Source: Desulfobacula sp964636495
Lineage (GTDB): Bacteria > Desulfobacterota > Desulfobacteria > Desulfobacterales > Desulfobacteraceae
Assembly (NCBI GenBank): GCA_964636495.1
Contig: CAZWSL010000003.1
Location: 1 to 64,000, forward strand
DNA length: 64,000 nucleotides
Direction of reading: 5' to 3'
Shown one piece after another: positions 17,919 through 26,957 of the stretch; the stretch's first letter is position 1; every line of letters begins with the position of its first letter. The notes below the pieces were generated by a model, which ran no database searches, was not told where the DNA came from, and worked only from the letters and a program-made list of their open reading frames with translations. A program made the position numbers and the translations under genes.

Positions 17919-19524
17919 TATAGACAAATTTGAACGAGTTGTCTTTAAAAAGAAAAATCCACTGGATCTTCTTCTCTCTTTTTCCATCAGGCTTATGCAG
18001 GCAAGACATGTGGGTCTGCTTCTGGGCACGGACAAAACGTATCTGAAATTTATGCCCCCTGTTAAATGGGACAGAGGTGTGATGCATAAATTCAATGGCA
18101 GGGGCCTGTCTGGAGTAATATTAAAATATTTTGGAAATTTTATAGTAAGTTATAAAGGATTGTCTCCAGTAAAACTGTATCAGTCTGGCAAATCCGGAAC
18201 AAAGGAAGAGACTGAAGGAATCATCTCTTTTGTCCTCAGAACACATAAAGAATTTTATGAGCAGGGTATTAAAATTCTTGTAATCGATATTGAGGAAGAT
18301 GATAAATTGAACGAGTCAGGTGCTGCTGTTATATCTTTTGATGGAAAAACTTTTAAAACACTGCCTGATTTAAAAGTCAACAATTCCATTGTAAAACAGT
18401 TTAAAGCACAAAATTTTTTATCAGCATATATACCTGATTATGGTGCAATAGTATTTAATACGGTCAACAAAGCGCTGCTGCAGAAAGAGGAAAAAGTATT
18501 TATTCATGAAAAAGAGTTTAAAGAGAGGCTGAATCTTCTGATATCTGCAATTGAAATGGTTTCCCTTGCCCATATCGGCAGTGCCAGGGGAAGGCAGGCT
18601 GCCCGTGTTATCTGGCGAAAAGAAAAACGTCTTAGAAAAACGGCATTGAAATTGAAAAATAAGGCTGCAGAATTACATGCCCAGAAAGAATACCTGAAAG
18701 CCGTGGGTGCAGTAACTGAAAATCAGCTTAATATGGAGGCTGTAAATGTAGAAGATGGTGTTTATGCATTTATGGATATGGTGGGGTCAGCAAGTTTAAG
18801 AAAATATTTAAAACCCCGGGATTATCTGTTTGTTTTAAATATGTTTCATCAGATTACCGCCAATAACGCATCAAAATTTTCCTGCCGGTTAGATAACTTC
18901 ATGGGTGACTGTGTATACCTGCAGAGTGTTTCACCCTTTGATACAGACACCAATGATGCTGATAACGCTTTAATGGGGGTGGATGAGAGAGTCATGCTTA
19001 TATTCATGACACTTGCCTCCACATTTAAAGAGATAAGTGATCTGCAGGCTGGAAAACATGATATGGATAAAAAAGGCAGAGTAAAAAACATGGTCCGGGA
19101 AATAGAAACCCGTCTGAGTTTCAGAGCAGGGGTAGAAACAGGTTCTGCCATGGTAGGTCCTCTTGGAAGCAGGAAAAGAAAAATTGTTACAGCGATCGGG
19201 AAAGCTGTAAATGATGCCTCCAGACTTGAGAGCAGTGGAAGGCCCGGACAGATTCACACCTCACAGATCGTAATGAACCTGTTGAAAGACGCCTGGATAA
19301 CAGCAGAGAAGAAGAAAATATGGCAGATTATGCAGAGAGCCAGAGATGTAGAAATAAAACCAGGTGGCTGTGACAGCCTCAATTTCCTTGATTATTTTAA
19401 AAAAAATTTTAATCTTGGAGAAGATATTATTTTCAGGGACAATAATACCTCTTACAAAGAATTTTCACAACCTGTCACTTATTTGATTCAATGCATCCCG
19501 TATGGAGATGGGTTGAAAATTTAA
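17899..19524 (+). CDS. Class III adenylate/guanylate cyclase-domain protein
   Basis: 541 aa without predicted membrane segments. The N-terminal ~220 residues have no named motif but resemble a sensory (GAF-like) module. A basic coiled-coil linker spans about 230-270. The class III catalytic core covers roughly 285-450: the metal-binding Asp293 in FMDMVGSASL, the second Asp337 in DNFMGDCVY, RAGVETGSAMVGPLGS, and the Asn438/Arg442 pair in GKAVNDASRLES. Both metal Asp residues and the transition-state Asn/Arg pair are present, so activity is plausible; the substrate (ATP or GTP) is not decided. The ATG at 17899 lies inside the end of the Cfa gene, indicating coupled translation. Confidence 0.83.
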   Translation: MKSEFPDIDKFERVVFKKKNPLDLLLSFSIRLMQARHVGLLLGTDKTYLKFMPPVKWDRGVMHKFNGRGLSGVILKYFGNFIVSYKGLSPVKLYQSGKSGTKEETEGIISFVLRTHKEFYEQGIKILVIDIEEDDKLNESGAAVISFDGKTFKTLPDLKVNNSIVKQFKAQNFLSAYIPDYGAIVFNTVNKALLQKEEKVFIHEKEFKERLNLLISAIEMVSLAHIGSARGRQAARVIWRKEKRLRKTALKLKNKAAELHAQKEYLKAVGAVTENQLNMEAVNVEDGVYAFMDMVGSASLRKYLKPRDYLFVLNMFHQITANNASKFSCRLDNFMGDCVYLQSVSPFDTDTNDADNALMGVDERVMLIFMTLASTFKEISDLQAGKHDMDKKGRVKNMVREIETRLSFRAGVETGSAMVGPLGSRKRKIVTAIGKAVNDASRLESSGRPGQIHTSQIVMNLLKDAWITAEKKKIWQIMQRARDVEIKPGGCDSLNFLDYFKKNFNLGEDIIFRDNNTSYKEFSQPVTYLIQCIPYGDGLKI

Positions 19525-19525
19525 T

Positions 19526-20266
19526 ATGGGTTTTTACCATGGATTAAAATATAATATTCAAGGGGTGATACTGGCCTTTAAAACCCCGAAGCTTCTGATG
19601 CTCGGTATGCTGCGTTTTCTTATTGTGCTGCTTCTCTGTTTTTTTTTATCAGGCCTTATCTTGTACTGGCATGATGAAATACTGTCAGTGATCTGGACAA
19701 TGCCTGAATCAGGCCTGCTCTTATATATATGGAAAGCTTCAGCATGGCTTTTATCTATAATACTTGCATCTGTCGGAATGATACTCTCCTATCTGATTGC
19801 CCAGATATTTTTCTGTGTTTTTATCATGGATTATATGTCAAGGATAACAGAAAAGATTGTCATGGGAAAAGAGCAGCCTTATGACCAGAGATCATGGATG
19901 CATTTTTTTATCTATCTGGTAAAACAGGAGTTTCCCAGAGCTGTTATTCCGGTATTCATATCTTTGGTGATAATGCTGGCAGGTCTGTTGACGCCTCTTG
20001 GCCCGGTTATAATGATTCTATCTTCAGTCACGGCAGCAGTTTTCCTTGCCTGGGATAATACTGATCTTATTCCGGCAAGGCAGATGCATCCGTTTAGAAC
20101 AAGATTCAGACTGTTAAAAAAGAATTTAATGTTTCATGTTGGATTTGGATTGTTATTCCTTATACCATGGCTCAATATTGTTTTTTTATCTTTTGCACCA
20201 GTTGGCGCTACTCTATATTATCTGGCAGATAAAAATAACACTCCTGACATTAAAAATGCAGATTAA
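19526..20266 (+). CDS. EI24/CysZ-like (DUF540) integral membrane protein
   Basis: 246 aa with about five to six hydrophobic segments, starting LLMLGMLRFLIVLLLCFFLSG and ending FHVGFGLLFLIPWLNIVFL. The repeated short motif around SYLIAQIFFCVFIMDYM and the closing pattern PVGATLYYLADK match the EI24 family, which includes the sulfate permease component CysZ. The transported substrate cannot be inferred. The gene starts one base after the cyclase stop, so it is in the same operon as cfa and the cyclase. Confidence 0.75.
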   Translation: MGFYHGLKYNIQGVILAFKTPKLLMLGMLRFLIVLLLCFFLSGLILYWHDEILSVIWTMPESGLLLYIWKASAWLLSIILASVGMILSYLIAQIFFCVFIMDYMSRITEKIVMGKEQPYDQRSWMHFFIYLVKQEFPRAVIPVFISLVIMLAGLLTPLGPVIMILSSVTAAVFLAWDNTDLIPARQMHPFRTRFRLLKKNLMFHVGFGLLFLIPWLNIVFLSFAPVGATLYYLADKNNTPDIKNAD

Positions 20267-20286
20267 ATTTTTTTCATAAAAATCTT

Positions 20287-20314
20287 TTGACAATTTTTGA
20301 TATTCTTCTATAAT
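20287..20314 (+). promoter_or_regulatory. Consensus sigma-70 promoter of the dodecin gene
   Basis: TTGACA at 20287-20292 and TATAAT at 20309-20314 are both perfect consensus hexamers, separated by 16 bp. The predicted start near 20321 leaves a leader of about 140 bases before the dodecin ATG. The promoter begins 20 bp after the preceding gene ends. Confidence 0.75.
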
Positions 20315-20462
20315 TTAGATCATCAGCTCTTTTCATTTGATTCTGTATAAATTGGGTTCATTTCATATCTGCAGCAGTTTTATTTTTTACCATTTTGTAT
20401 GTGGCAGTCAATCTGATCTGCCACCTGATTGTTATTTAAACTTTATTTAAAGGAGGTAATTT

Positions 20463-20672
20463 ATGGGAGAGAGTGTTTACAAAATAATTGATCTTGTAGG
20501 AAGCAGCCCTACTTCATGGGAAGATGCAGCAACTCAGGCAATTGAAAGAGCATCAAAATCTTTGAGAGATTTAAGAATTGCCGAAGTGCAGAAACTTGAT
20601 ATTAAAATTGAAGATGGAAAACCAGTACAGTTCAGGACAAATTTAAGGCTCTCATTTAAATATCAGGAATAG
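20463..20672 (+). CDS. Dodecin, flavin-binding storage protein
   Basis: 69 aa, the normal size of dodecin, a dodecameric protein that sequesters flavins (or CoA in some members) in the cytoplasm. The sequence has the family core YKIIDLVGSSPTSWEDAA, an amphipathic helix AIERASKSLRDLR, and strands ending VQFRTNLRLSFKYQE. The Trp in TSWEDA is at the flavin-stacking position. A very strong ribosome site AGGAGGT stands 6 bases before the ATG, and with the consensus promoter upstream the gene should be highly expressed. Confidence 0.95.
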   Translation: MGESVYKIIDLVGSSPTSWEDAATQAIERASKSLRDLRIAEVQKLDIKIEDGKPVQFRTNLRLSFKYQE

Positions 20673-20690
20673 GTACAAATGTGACATGCC

Positions 20691-20759
20691 AGCTGTGGGA
20701 TGTGGGTTGAGTGTAAATTACACTGTTTTCACATTTCACAGCTTCTTACTTCCCACATC
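20691..20759. repeat. Interleaved inverted repeats downstream of dodecin
   Basis: AGCTGTG (20691-20697) pairs with CACAGCT (20737-20743), and GATGTGGG (20699-20706) pairs with CCCACATC (20752-20759). GTGTAAATTACAC at 20711-20723 is itself near-palindromic. The two longer pairings cross each other, so the RNA could form alternative hairpins or a pseudoknot. There is no T-run, so it is not a standard terminator. Confidence 0.35.
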
Positions 20760-20802
20760 AACATGAAAATCCCTTCCACCACCCCGTATTCACATCATTA
20801 AT

Positions 20803-20830
20803 AAAACAATATAGGGAAAGATATTGTTTT
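20803..20830. terminator. Perfect 10-bp AT-rich hairpin, possible dodecin terminator or operator
   Basis: AAAACAATAT (20803-20812) and ATATTGTTTT (20821-20830) are perfect complements around an 8-base loop. The right arm ends in TTTT. The stem is AT-rich and weak, so it could be a terminator for dodecin or a protein-binding palindrome for the epimerase gene that begins at 20893. Confidence 0.4.
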
Positions 20831-20892
20831 AAGCCTCTCTTTTATGTTAGAGAAGAGAAAAATATTATAATTGTTAGATAAATGGATCTCTT

Positions 20893-21897
20893 ATGAACAT
20901 TCTTATAACTGGAGCAGCAGGATTTATCGGATTTCATCTGGCAGACCGCCTCTTGAAAGAGGGTCACACTGTTTGCGGCATAGATAATCTGAATGATTAC
21001 TATGATGTAAATCTGAAGAAGAGCAGGCTTGCAATTATTGAAAACCAGTCTCAATTTGAATTTGTGCTTGCTGATCTGGCAGACAGAGACAAAATTAAAA
21101 CCATATTTAAAATCCATGGGTTTGACTGCGTTGTAAACCTGGCAGCCCAGGCAGGCGTGCGCTACAGTATTGAAAATCCAGCCTCCTATGTTGATTCCAA
21201 TCTGGTGGGTTTCGGCAATATTCTTGAAGGATGCAGACATACAGGGGTCCAGCATCTTGTGTATGCGTCATCCAGTTCAGTGTACGGTCTTAATACAAAC
21301 ATGCCTTTTTCTGCGCACCACAATGTTGATCATCCCATAAGCCTCTACGCAGCTTCTAAAAAAGCCAATGAGTTAATGGCACATACCTACAGTTACCTTT
21401 ATAATCTTCCCACAACCGGTCTGAGATTTTTTACTGTTTACGGGCCATTGGGAAGACCTGATATGGCATACTTCCTTTTTACGAAAGCCATTTTAAACAA
21501 AAAACCTATCAAAGTATTTAATAACGGGGAAATGCAGAGAGATTTTACTTATATTGATGATATTATTGAAGGGGTGGTCAGGGTAATGAATAATATTCCC
21601 GTGGCAGATCCTGAATGGTCCTCTGAAAAGCCTAATGCATCGTCAAGCTGTGTTCCCTATAAGTTATACAATATTGGTAATAACCAGCCTGTTTCCCTGA
21701 TGGATTTTATTGAAATCATAGAAAAAGCCCTTGGGGAAAAAGCAGTTAAGGACTACATGCCAATGCAGCCGGGAGATGTTCATGCAACCTATGCAGATAT
21801 AGATGACCTTGTAGAAGATACAGGCTTTAAACCCTTTACTTCCATTGAAACAGGCATAAATCATTTTGTCAGATGGTATAAGACATATTATGCATAA
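20893..21897 (+). CDS. UDP-glucuronate 4-epimerase-type NAD-dependent epimerase
   Basis: 334 aa extended-SDR sugar nucleotide epimerase. The NAD site GAAGFIG is at residues 7-13, the catalytic Ser is in YASSSSVYG, and the YxxxK pair is in SLYAASKKANE. The segment DNLNDYYDVNLKKSRL after the second strand and RFFTVYGPLGRPDMAYF are characteristic of UDP-glucuronate 4-epimerases (CapI/LspL group), which make UDP-galacturonate for capsule or lipopolysaccharide. It is followed 88 bp later by a nucleotide-sugar dehydrogenase, so the pair probably supplies uronic acid precursors for a surface polysaccharide. Confidence 0.85.
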   Translation: MNILITGAAGFIGFHLADRLLKEGHTVCGIDNLNDYYDVNLKKSRLAIIENQSQFEFVLADLADRDKIKTIFKIHGFDCVVNLAAQAGVRYSIENPASYVDSNLVGFGNILEGCRHTGVQHLVYASSSSVYGLNTNMPFSAHHNVDHPISLYAASKKANELMAHTYSYLYNLPTTGLRFFTVYGPLGRPDMAYFLFTKAILNKKPIKVFNNGEMQRDFTYIDDIIEGVVRVMNNIPVADPEWSSEKPNASSSCVPYKLYNIGNNQPVSLMDFIEIIEKALGEKAVKDYMPMQPGDVHATYADIDDLVEDTGFKPFTSIETGINHFVRWYKTYYA

Positions 21898-21985
21898 AAA
21901 GCCCATGGCTTGTAACGGTTGCAATAATAATCAGACAGCAATACAACTCAATTTTAAAATGTTTATATAAGCAGGAAACTTTCTT

Positions 21986-23275
21986 ATGAATATGGATACA
22001 AGAATTGTAATTATAGGACTTGGTTATGTTGGATTACCCCTGGCAGTCCATTTCGGGAGACAATTTCACACAACAGGTCTTGATTTAAAAGCAGGTATTA
22101 TTGAAAATTGTAAAAAATTTGAAGATCCGACAGGGGAAGTATCAATAGATGAGTTTAAGCGTGCAAAATATTTTCACCCCACCACTGACGCCTCAACAAT
22201 TGCTAATGCAGATTACATTATTGTCGCTGTTCCTACACCCATAGATAAAGCCCGGCGTCCTGATCTGAAATATCTTGAAAACTCATCCAGAACGGTTGGA
22301 AAATATATGAAAAAAGGAGCTGTTGTCATTTATGAGTCAACGGTTTATCCCGGAGTTACAGAAGATGTCTGTATTCCTATTCTGGAAAAAGAGTCAGGTT
22401 ATATATGGAAGAAAGATTTTCATGTGGGATATTCGCCGGAAAGGATAAATCCAGGCGATAAGGAGCACACTCTGTCCAAGATTGTGAAGATTGTTTCAGG
22501 AGATGACGAAACAACCTGTGACAGGGTTGCCAGACTCTATGAAACAATTGTTAAAGCAGGTGTGCATCGAACTGAAACAATAAAAGAAGCAGAAGCTGCA
22601 AAGGTGATAGAAAATACTCAGAGAGATTTGAATATCGCTTTAATGAATGAACTTGCACTTATTTTTGACAAGTTGAATATTGATACAAAAAATGTCCTTG
22701 ATGCAGCTGGCTCCAAGTGGAATTTTCTTCCCTTTAAACCGGGACTGGTCGGAGGACATTGTATTGGCGTAGATCCGTACTATTTAACCTTTAAGGCGGA
22801 ATCAGAATATTATCATCCCCAGATAATTCTGTCAGGAAGAAGGATTAATGATAACATGGGAAGATTTGTGGTGGAAAAAACCATAAAAATGATGATCAAC
22901 CAGGGATTGACTGTAAAAAATGCCAGGGTAGGGATTTTAGGGCTTACCTTTAAAGAAGACTGCCCTGATCTGAGGAACACAAAAGTTATTGATATTGTTG
23001 ATGAGCTTAAGACCTATGGAACAGATATCCTTGTTCATGATGCCATCTGCGATAAAAATGAGGCACTGGAATTTTACAATGTCAACCTTGTCAAGTGGGA
23101 AGAGCTGAATAATCTCTCAGCCATTATCTTTGCTGTGGCACATAAGGAGTATCTTACCCGCAAACTCTCTTATTTCAAACAGATGCTTGTACCAGGCGGA
23201 TGCATGGTGGATGTAAAGTCAGCTTTTGACCCCCTTGAGGCAAAGGAGCTGGATATCAAATTCTGGCGGTTATAA
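21986..23275 (+). CDS. Nucleotide-sugar 6-dehydrogenase (TviB/WbpO-type)
   Basis: 429 aa member of the UDP-glucose/GDP-mannose dehydrogenase family. It has an N-terminal NAD fold GLGYVGLPLA, the central family helix with EAAKVIENTQRDLNIALMNE, and catalytic Cys259 in GGHCIGVDPYYL. The NTQRDLNIALMNEL and GRRINDNMG segments fit the UDP-N-acetylhexosamine dehydrogenases (TviB, WbpO) better than UDP-glucose dehydrogenase. The product would be a UDP-N-acetylhexosaminuronate, or UDP-glucuronate if the substrate is UDP-glucose. It ends one base from the convergent aminopeptidase gene, so no room exists for a separate terminator. Confidence 0.85.
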   Translation: MNMDTRIVIIGLGYVGLPLAVHFGRQFHTTGLDLKAGIIENCKKFEDPTGEVSIDEFKRAKYFHPTTDASTIANADYIIVAVPTPIDKARRPDLKYLENSSRTVGKYMKKGAVVIYESTVYPGVTEDVCIPILEKESGYIWKKDFHVGYSPERINPGDKEHTLSKIVKIVSGDDETTCDRVARLYETIVKAGVHRTETIKEAEAAKVIENTQRDLNIALMNELALIFDKLNIDTKNVLDAAGSKWNFLPFKPGLVGGHCIGVDPYYLTFKAESEYYHPQIILSGRRINDNMGRFVVEKTIKMMINQGLTVKNARVGILGLTFKEDCPDLRNTKVIDIVDELKTYGTDILVHDAICDKNEALEFYNVNLVKWEELNNLSAIIFAVAHKEYLTRKLSYFKQMLVPGGCMVDVKSAFDPLEAKELDIKFWRL

Positions 23276-23276
23276 A

Positions 23277-25913
23277 TCAGCCGAGGGCTCTTGAAACAAT
23301 TTCGTAAACATTTTTGGAGATACCAGGGGTGCTGAGAATTTTCTCAAGTTCTTTTTCCATTAATATTTTTTTTGTGGTTTCATATTTTTTCCAGTGATTG
23401 AAACATGAAGAGAGCCTTGCCGCCACCTGGGGATTAATAGAATCCAGTGCAATAACCTGATCAGCAGTAAACCGGTACCCTGCTCCTCCATCCTGGTGAA
23501 AATTAATCTGGTTGTGTATGGCAAACATGTAAATAAGTGATCGCACCTTATTGGGATTTTTAATGGAAAATTCAGGATGTCCAGTAAGGGATTCGACAAT
23601 ATTGAGGGTGTCGGAAAGCGATGAGCCTGCCTGAACAGCAAACCATTTATCCAGAACAAGTTTATTGTGTTTCCATTTTACAAAGAATTTTTCAACAGCC
23701 CATGATTTAATATCAGGATCAATATCTGCAAGAATTTTAAAAGCAGACATTTCATCTGTCATATTCTGTGCTGAGATGAAGTGTTCTGAAACAAGATCAG
23801 ATGTCTCTTGTTCTTTTAAACACCCAAGATATGATAAAGCAAGATTCTTCAGACTTCTGTCTGCCATTGCCTTATGTGAGAGACTCAGGGCATCAGATTT
23901 TGAACAGAGATCAATCACATCTATAAATTCATTTTTAAGCTGATCTGCAATCTTCTGTTTCATGAAAACTCTTGCGTTATGAATGGCATGAACATCAATG
24001 ATATCAAAATGATCCATGATCTCTTTTTCCGATGGAATCAAGAGAACCTTTGATAAAAAAGCACGGTCTGTATGTGGGTCTGTTACCGCTTTTTTAAAGG
24101 CATTGATCAGATTCAGGGATATGGAAAACTCTTTTTTGCCGGTCATGGATTTTACGATCTGTCTGATCTCTTTGATAAACAGAGCCTGCGCTGCATCCCA
24201 TCTGTTAAACTCATCAGAATCATACGCCATTAAAAACGCAAGTTCCTTATCGGTAAGATCACTCTCTATTTTCACGGGAGCAGAAAATTGTCGGAATATT
24301 GATGGAAGAGCTGTTTTTGCAACATGGTTAAAAACAAATGCTTCCTTCTCTTTTTTCAGTTCAATTAATCTCCTGTTTTTATTTTCTCTCTTTCCGGGAA
24401 TATGAATTTCAATATCATTTCCCATCATATCTATGATCCCAAAGTTAATGGGAATGTGAAATGGTTTTTTTATCTTCTGGTTTCTGTCTTCAGGTGTGTT
24501 CTGTTCAAATGTAAGTGTCAGCTGTTCAAGGCTGTTATCATAAGACCTGATCATTTTGACATTTGGCGTTCCAGATTGTGAATACCATAATGAAAACTGC
24601 GTGAGATCAGTATCTGAAACTTCCTGCATTACACTCAGAAAATCCTCTATGGTGACGGACATGCCATCAAATTTTTCAAAATATAGCTTCATTCCTTTTT
24701 GAAAAATTTTCTCACCCAGCAGCTGGTGTAACATCCTTACAACTTCTGCCCCTTTTTCATAAACCGTCATGGTATAGAAGTTATCCATTTTGATATAGGA
24801 TTCAGGCCGTACCGGGTGGGCCATAGGGCCTGCATCTTCCTGAAACTGATGGGCTCTTAATCGTGAGACATTTTCAATCCTTTTCACTCCCCTGGAATTC
24901 AGATCTGAAGAAAACTCCTGATCCCTGAAGACAGTTAAACCCTCTTTTAAACTCAGTTGAAACCAGTTTTGAAGCGTCACACGGTTTCCTGTCCAGTTGT
25001 GAAAATATTCATGGCCAATAACGGCTTGTATATTCATGAAATCTTCATCTGTTGCACTTTTCTGATCTGCAAGAACATATTTTGAATTAAAAATATTTAA
25101 TCCCTTGTTCTCCATGGCTCCGGCATTAAAATCGTTAATGGCAACAATCTGGTAGAGATCAAGATCATATTCAAGGTCAAATCTTTTCTCATCCCATGAC
25201 ATGGCCTGTTTCAGGCATTTCATTGCATGATGGCACTTATCAATATTCTCTTTTTCAGCATATATTCTAAGATCAACTCTTCTGCCGTAAGATGTAATAA
25301 ATTCATCTTTCAGGAGTTCAAGACTGCCTGCAACAACAGCAAACAGATAGCCGGGTTTTTTAAAGGGATCTTCCCATCTGGCATAGTGGCGTGAAGTGTC
25401 AAGATTGCCTGATTTTACAAGATTACCATTTGAAAGCAGATGAGGGTATTTTTTCCTGTCTGCAATAATGGTACATGAAAAAACCGCCATAACATCGGGC
25501 CTGTCCAGAAAAGGGGTGATTTTTCTGAATCCCTGGGCTTCGCACTGGGTGCAGAGGATATCTCCGGATTTATATAACCCTTCAAGGGTTGTATTCTCCT
25601 GTGGTTTTAAAATACTGCTGATTTCAAGTTCAAATTTGTCAGGTGTGTTTGCAAGCTTGAAAAACTGATCATCTTCTTCATATTCTCCAGGCATCAACAG
25701 CATACCGCCGGCAATAACGGAGACAATTGTATACGCTCCCTTATCTAAAACAAGAGGAGTGTAATTGTCTGTAACCTCGTTGTTTTTTCTCATCAGGAGT
25801 TTTGAGGTAATTAAAGTTTGATCATCCTGAATATCAAAAATCAGATCAGCCTGATCGATAAAAAATGGTGGAGGCGTGTAATCTTCAAGGTATATTTTTT
25901 CTGGAGTTTTCAT
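23277..25913 (-). CDS. pepN: Aminopeptidase N (M1 family, PepN)
   Basis: 878 aa zinc metallopeptidase that removes N-terminal residues from peptides in the cytoplasm. The zinc site HEYFH begins at His301, with the third ligand Glu in the helix after NRVTLQNWFQLSLKEG, and the exopeptidase motif AGAMENKGL precedes it. Total length matches E. coli PepN (870 aa). The open frame extends to a TTG at 25991, but the ATG at 25913 is preferred: it aligns with the family start (EKIYLEDYTPPPFFI), and the extra 26 residues look non-conserved and Cys-rich. Neither start has a good ribosome site. It follows the DUF4340 gene on the same strand and may be read through from that operon. Confidence 0.94.
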   Translation of the reverse strand: MKTPEKIYLEDYTPPPFFIDQADLIFDIQDDQTLITSKLLMRKNNEVTDNYTPLVLDKGAYTIVSVIAGGMLLMPGEYEEDDQFFKLANTPDKFELEISSILKPQENTTLEGLYKSGDILCTQCEAQGFRKITPFLDRPDVMAVFSCTIIADRKKYPHLLSNGNLVKSGNLDTSRHYARWEDPFKKPGYLFAVVAGSLELLKDEFITSYGRRVDLRIYAEKENIDKCHHAMKCLKQAMSWDEKRFDLEYDLDLYQIVAINDFNAGAMENKGLNIFNSKYVLADQKSATDEDFMNIQAVIGHEYFHNWTGNRVTLQNWFQLSLKEGLTVFRDQEFSSDLNSRGVKRIENVSRLRAHQFQEDAGPMAHPVRPESYIKMDNFYTMTVYEKGAEVVRMLHQLLGEKIFQKGMKLYFEKFDGMSVTIEDFLSVMQEVSDTDLTQFSLWYSQSGTPNVKMIRSYDNSLEQLTLTFEQNTPEDRNQKIKKPFHIPINFGIIDMMGNDIEIHIPGKRENKNRRLIELKKEKEAFVFNHVAKTALPSIFRQFSAPVKIESDLTDKELAFLMAYDSDEFNRWDAAQALFIKEIRQIVKSMTGKKEFSISLNLINAFKKAVTDPHTDRAFLSKVLLIPSEKEIMDHFDIIDVHAIHNARVFMKQKIADQLKNEFIDVIDLCSKSDALSLSHKAMADRSLKNLALSYLGCLKEQETSDLVSEHFISAQNMTDEMSAFKILADIDPDIKSWAVEKFFVKWKHNKLVLDKWFAVQAGSSLSDTLNIVESLTGHPEFSIKNPNKVRSLIYMFAIHNQINFHQDGGAGYRFTADQVIALDSINPQVAARLSSCFNHWKKYETTKKILMEKELEKILSTPGISKNVYEIVSRALG

Positions 25914-26015
25914 ATGATATAAAACAGTCTGATTTTCTGCAATCTGTTCAGTTGAGCTGCAGCAGGTAAGTGTTTTTCCTCTGTTAATCAAATTAATATA
26001 ACAGGACTGGAGTCC

Positions 26016-26957
26016 TTAATTATCACTATTTTTTTCTGTTTCTATTCCAAGAATCTTATTTATTTCTTCTGTTATCTCTTTTCCGTTGAACTGGCTTAAA
26101 TAAAAAATATAATCACTCATTGATGACGTTCCGATAAATGCTTCTTGTTTCTTACTTTTGTATAAAATCAACTCCATTCTGTCACTGTTTTCAAGGTGTA
26201 TTGCGAATACCTTTTTTTTATTTTTCAGATCTTCTTTTTTTAGGTCTTCAGCATATCTTTCACACTCTAAAAATGAGAGTTTGGATAAAAGCCCTGACAC
26301 AGCTTGCCTGTCAATTGAAGTGCCATCCTCTGCGACCCAGGATATAGAAGTGTTATTCTGTTTATTTTTTTTCTCCTGCGCAACCACTGTTTTTTCATTC
26401 AGATCCTTATCAATCGAAATCTTTTTTATGGATTTTTCTTTAAACTGGAAAACTTTTTTATCTCTGAAATCATCCAGTGCCTTTTTAAAATCAGACCTGA
26501 AACTGCCATTGGCGTGGTAGATGTTTTTATTTCCATTGATCATAACAAAAGTGTGGTTATAGCTTGGAGCGGTTTTGCCTATTGAAAGTTCAAAAAAAGA
26601 GCTGTTGTTTTCAAGCAGTTTTACATTAACCCTCTGTTTTTTATCAAGTTCATACCGCTGCAGATCAGTTTTTTCAGACACAAGGGCCGTCAGCCTGAAG
26701 GATTTAAATGTATCCATCATATTCTGTATTGATGCTGCATCTGCAGGGAATGCTTTTTCAGTCAGAACCCAGTTATCTTCTTTTTTTGTAAATTGAATGC
26801 TCCCCAGGCTGCTTTCAATGATCATTTCAGTGATTTTTGAAGTGTCAATTTTTTGAATTTCAGGCAATTTAACCGTATTCTGGTCTTCTTTGTGCAGGAA
26901 AAGATAACCTCCTGCCATTATTATCACTGCAATCAGGATAAGAAATTCTTTTTTCAT
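26016..26957 (-). CDS. DUF4340 domain protein, component of a Gld-like ABC system
   Basis: 313 aa with a single N-terminal membrane segment (LILIAVIIMAGGYLFLH) and a periplasmic domain carrying the DUF4340 pattern: KITEMIIESSLGSIQFTKK, DNWVLTEKAFPADAASIQNMM and a later FQFKEKSIKKISI. DUF4340 proteins are almost always the last gene of a GldA-GldF-GldG type operon, as here, and are thought to be an exported accessory domain. The ATG overlaps the stop of the upstream GldG-like gene by 4 bp. The function is unknown. Confidence 0.85.
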   Translation of the reverse strand: MKKEFLILIAVIIMAGGYLFLHKEDQNTVKLPEIQKIDTSKITEMIIESSLGSIQFTKKEDNWVLTEKAFPADAASIQNMMDTFKSFRLTALVSEKTDLQRYELDKKQRVNVKLLENNSSFFELSIGKTAPSYNHTFVMINGNKNIYHANGSFRSDFKKALDDFRDKKVFQFKEKSIKKISIDKDLNEKTVVAQEKKNKQNNTSISWVAEDGTSIDRQAVSGLLSKLSFLECERYAEDLKKEDLKNKKKVFAIHLENSDRMELILYKSKKQEAFIGTSSMSDYIFYLSQFNGKEITEEINKILGIETEKNSDN

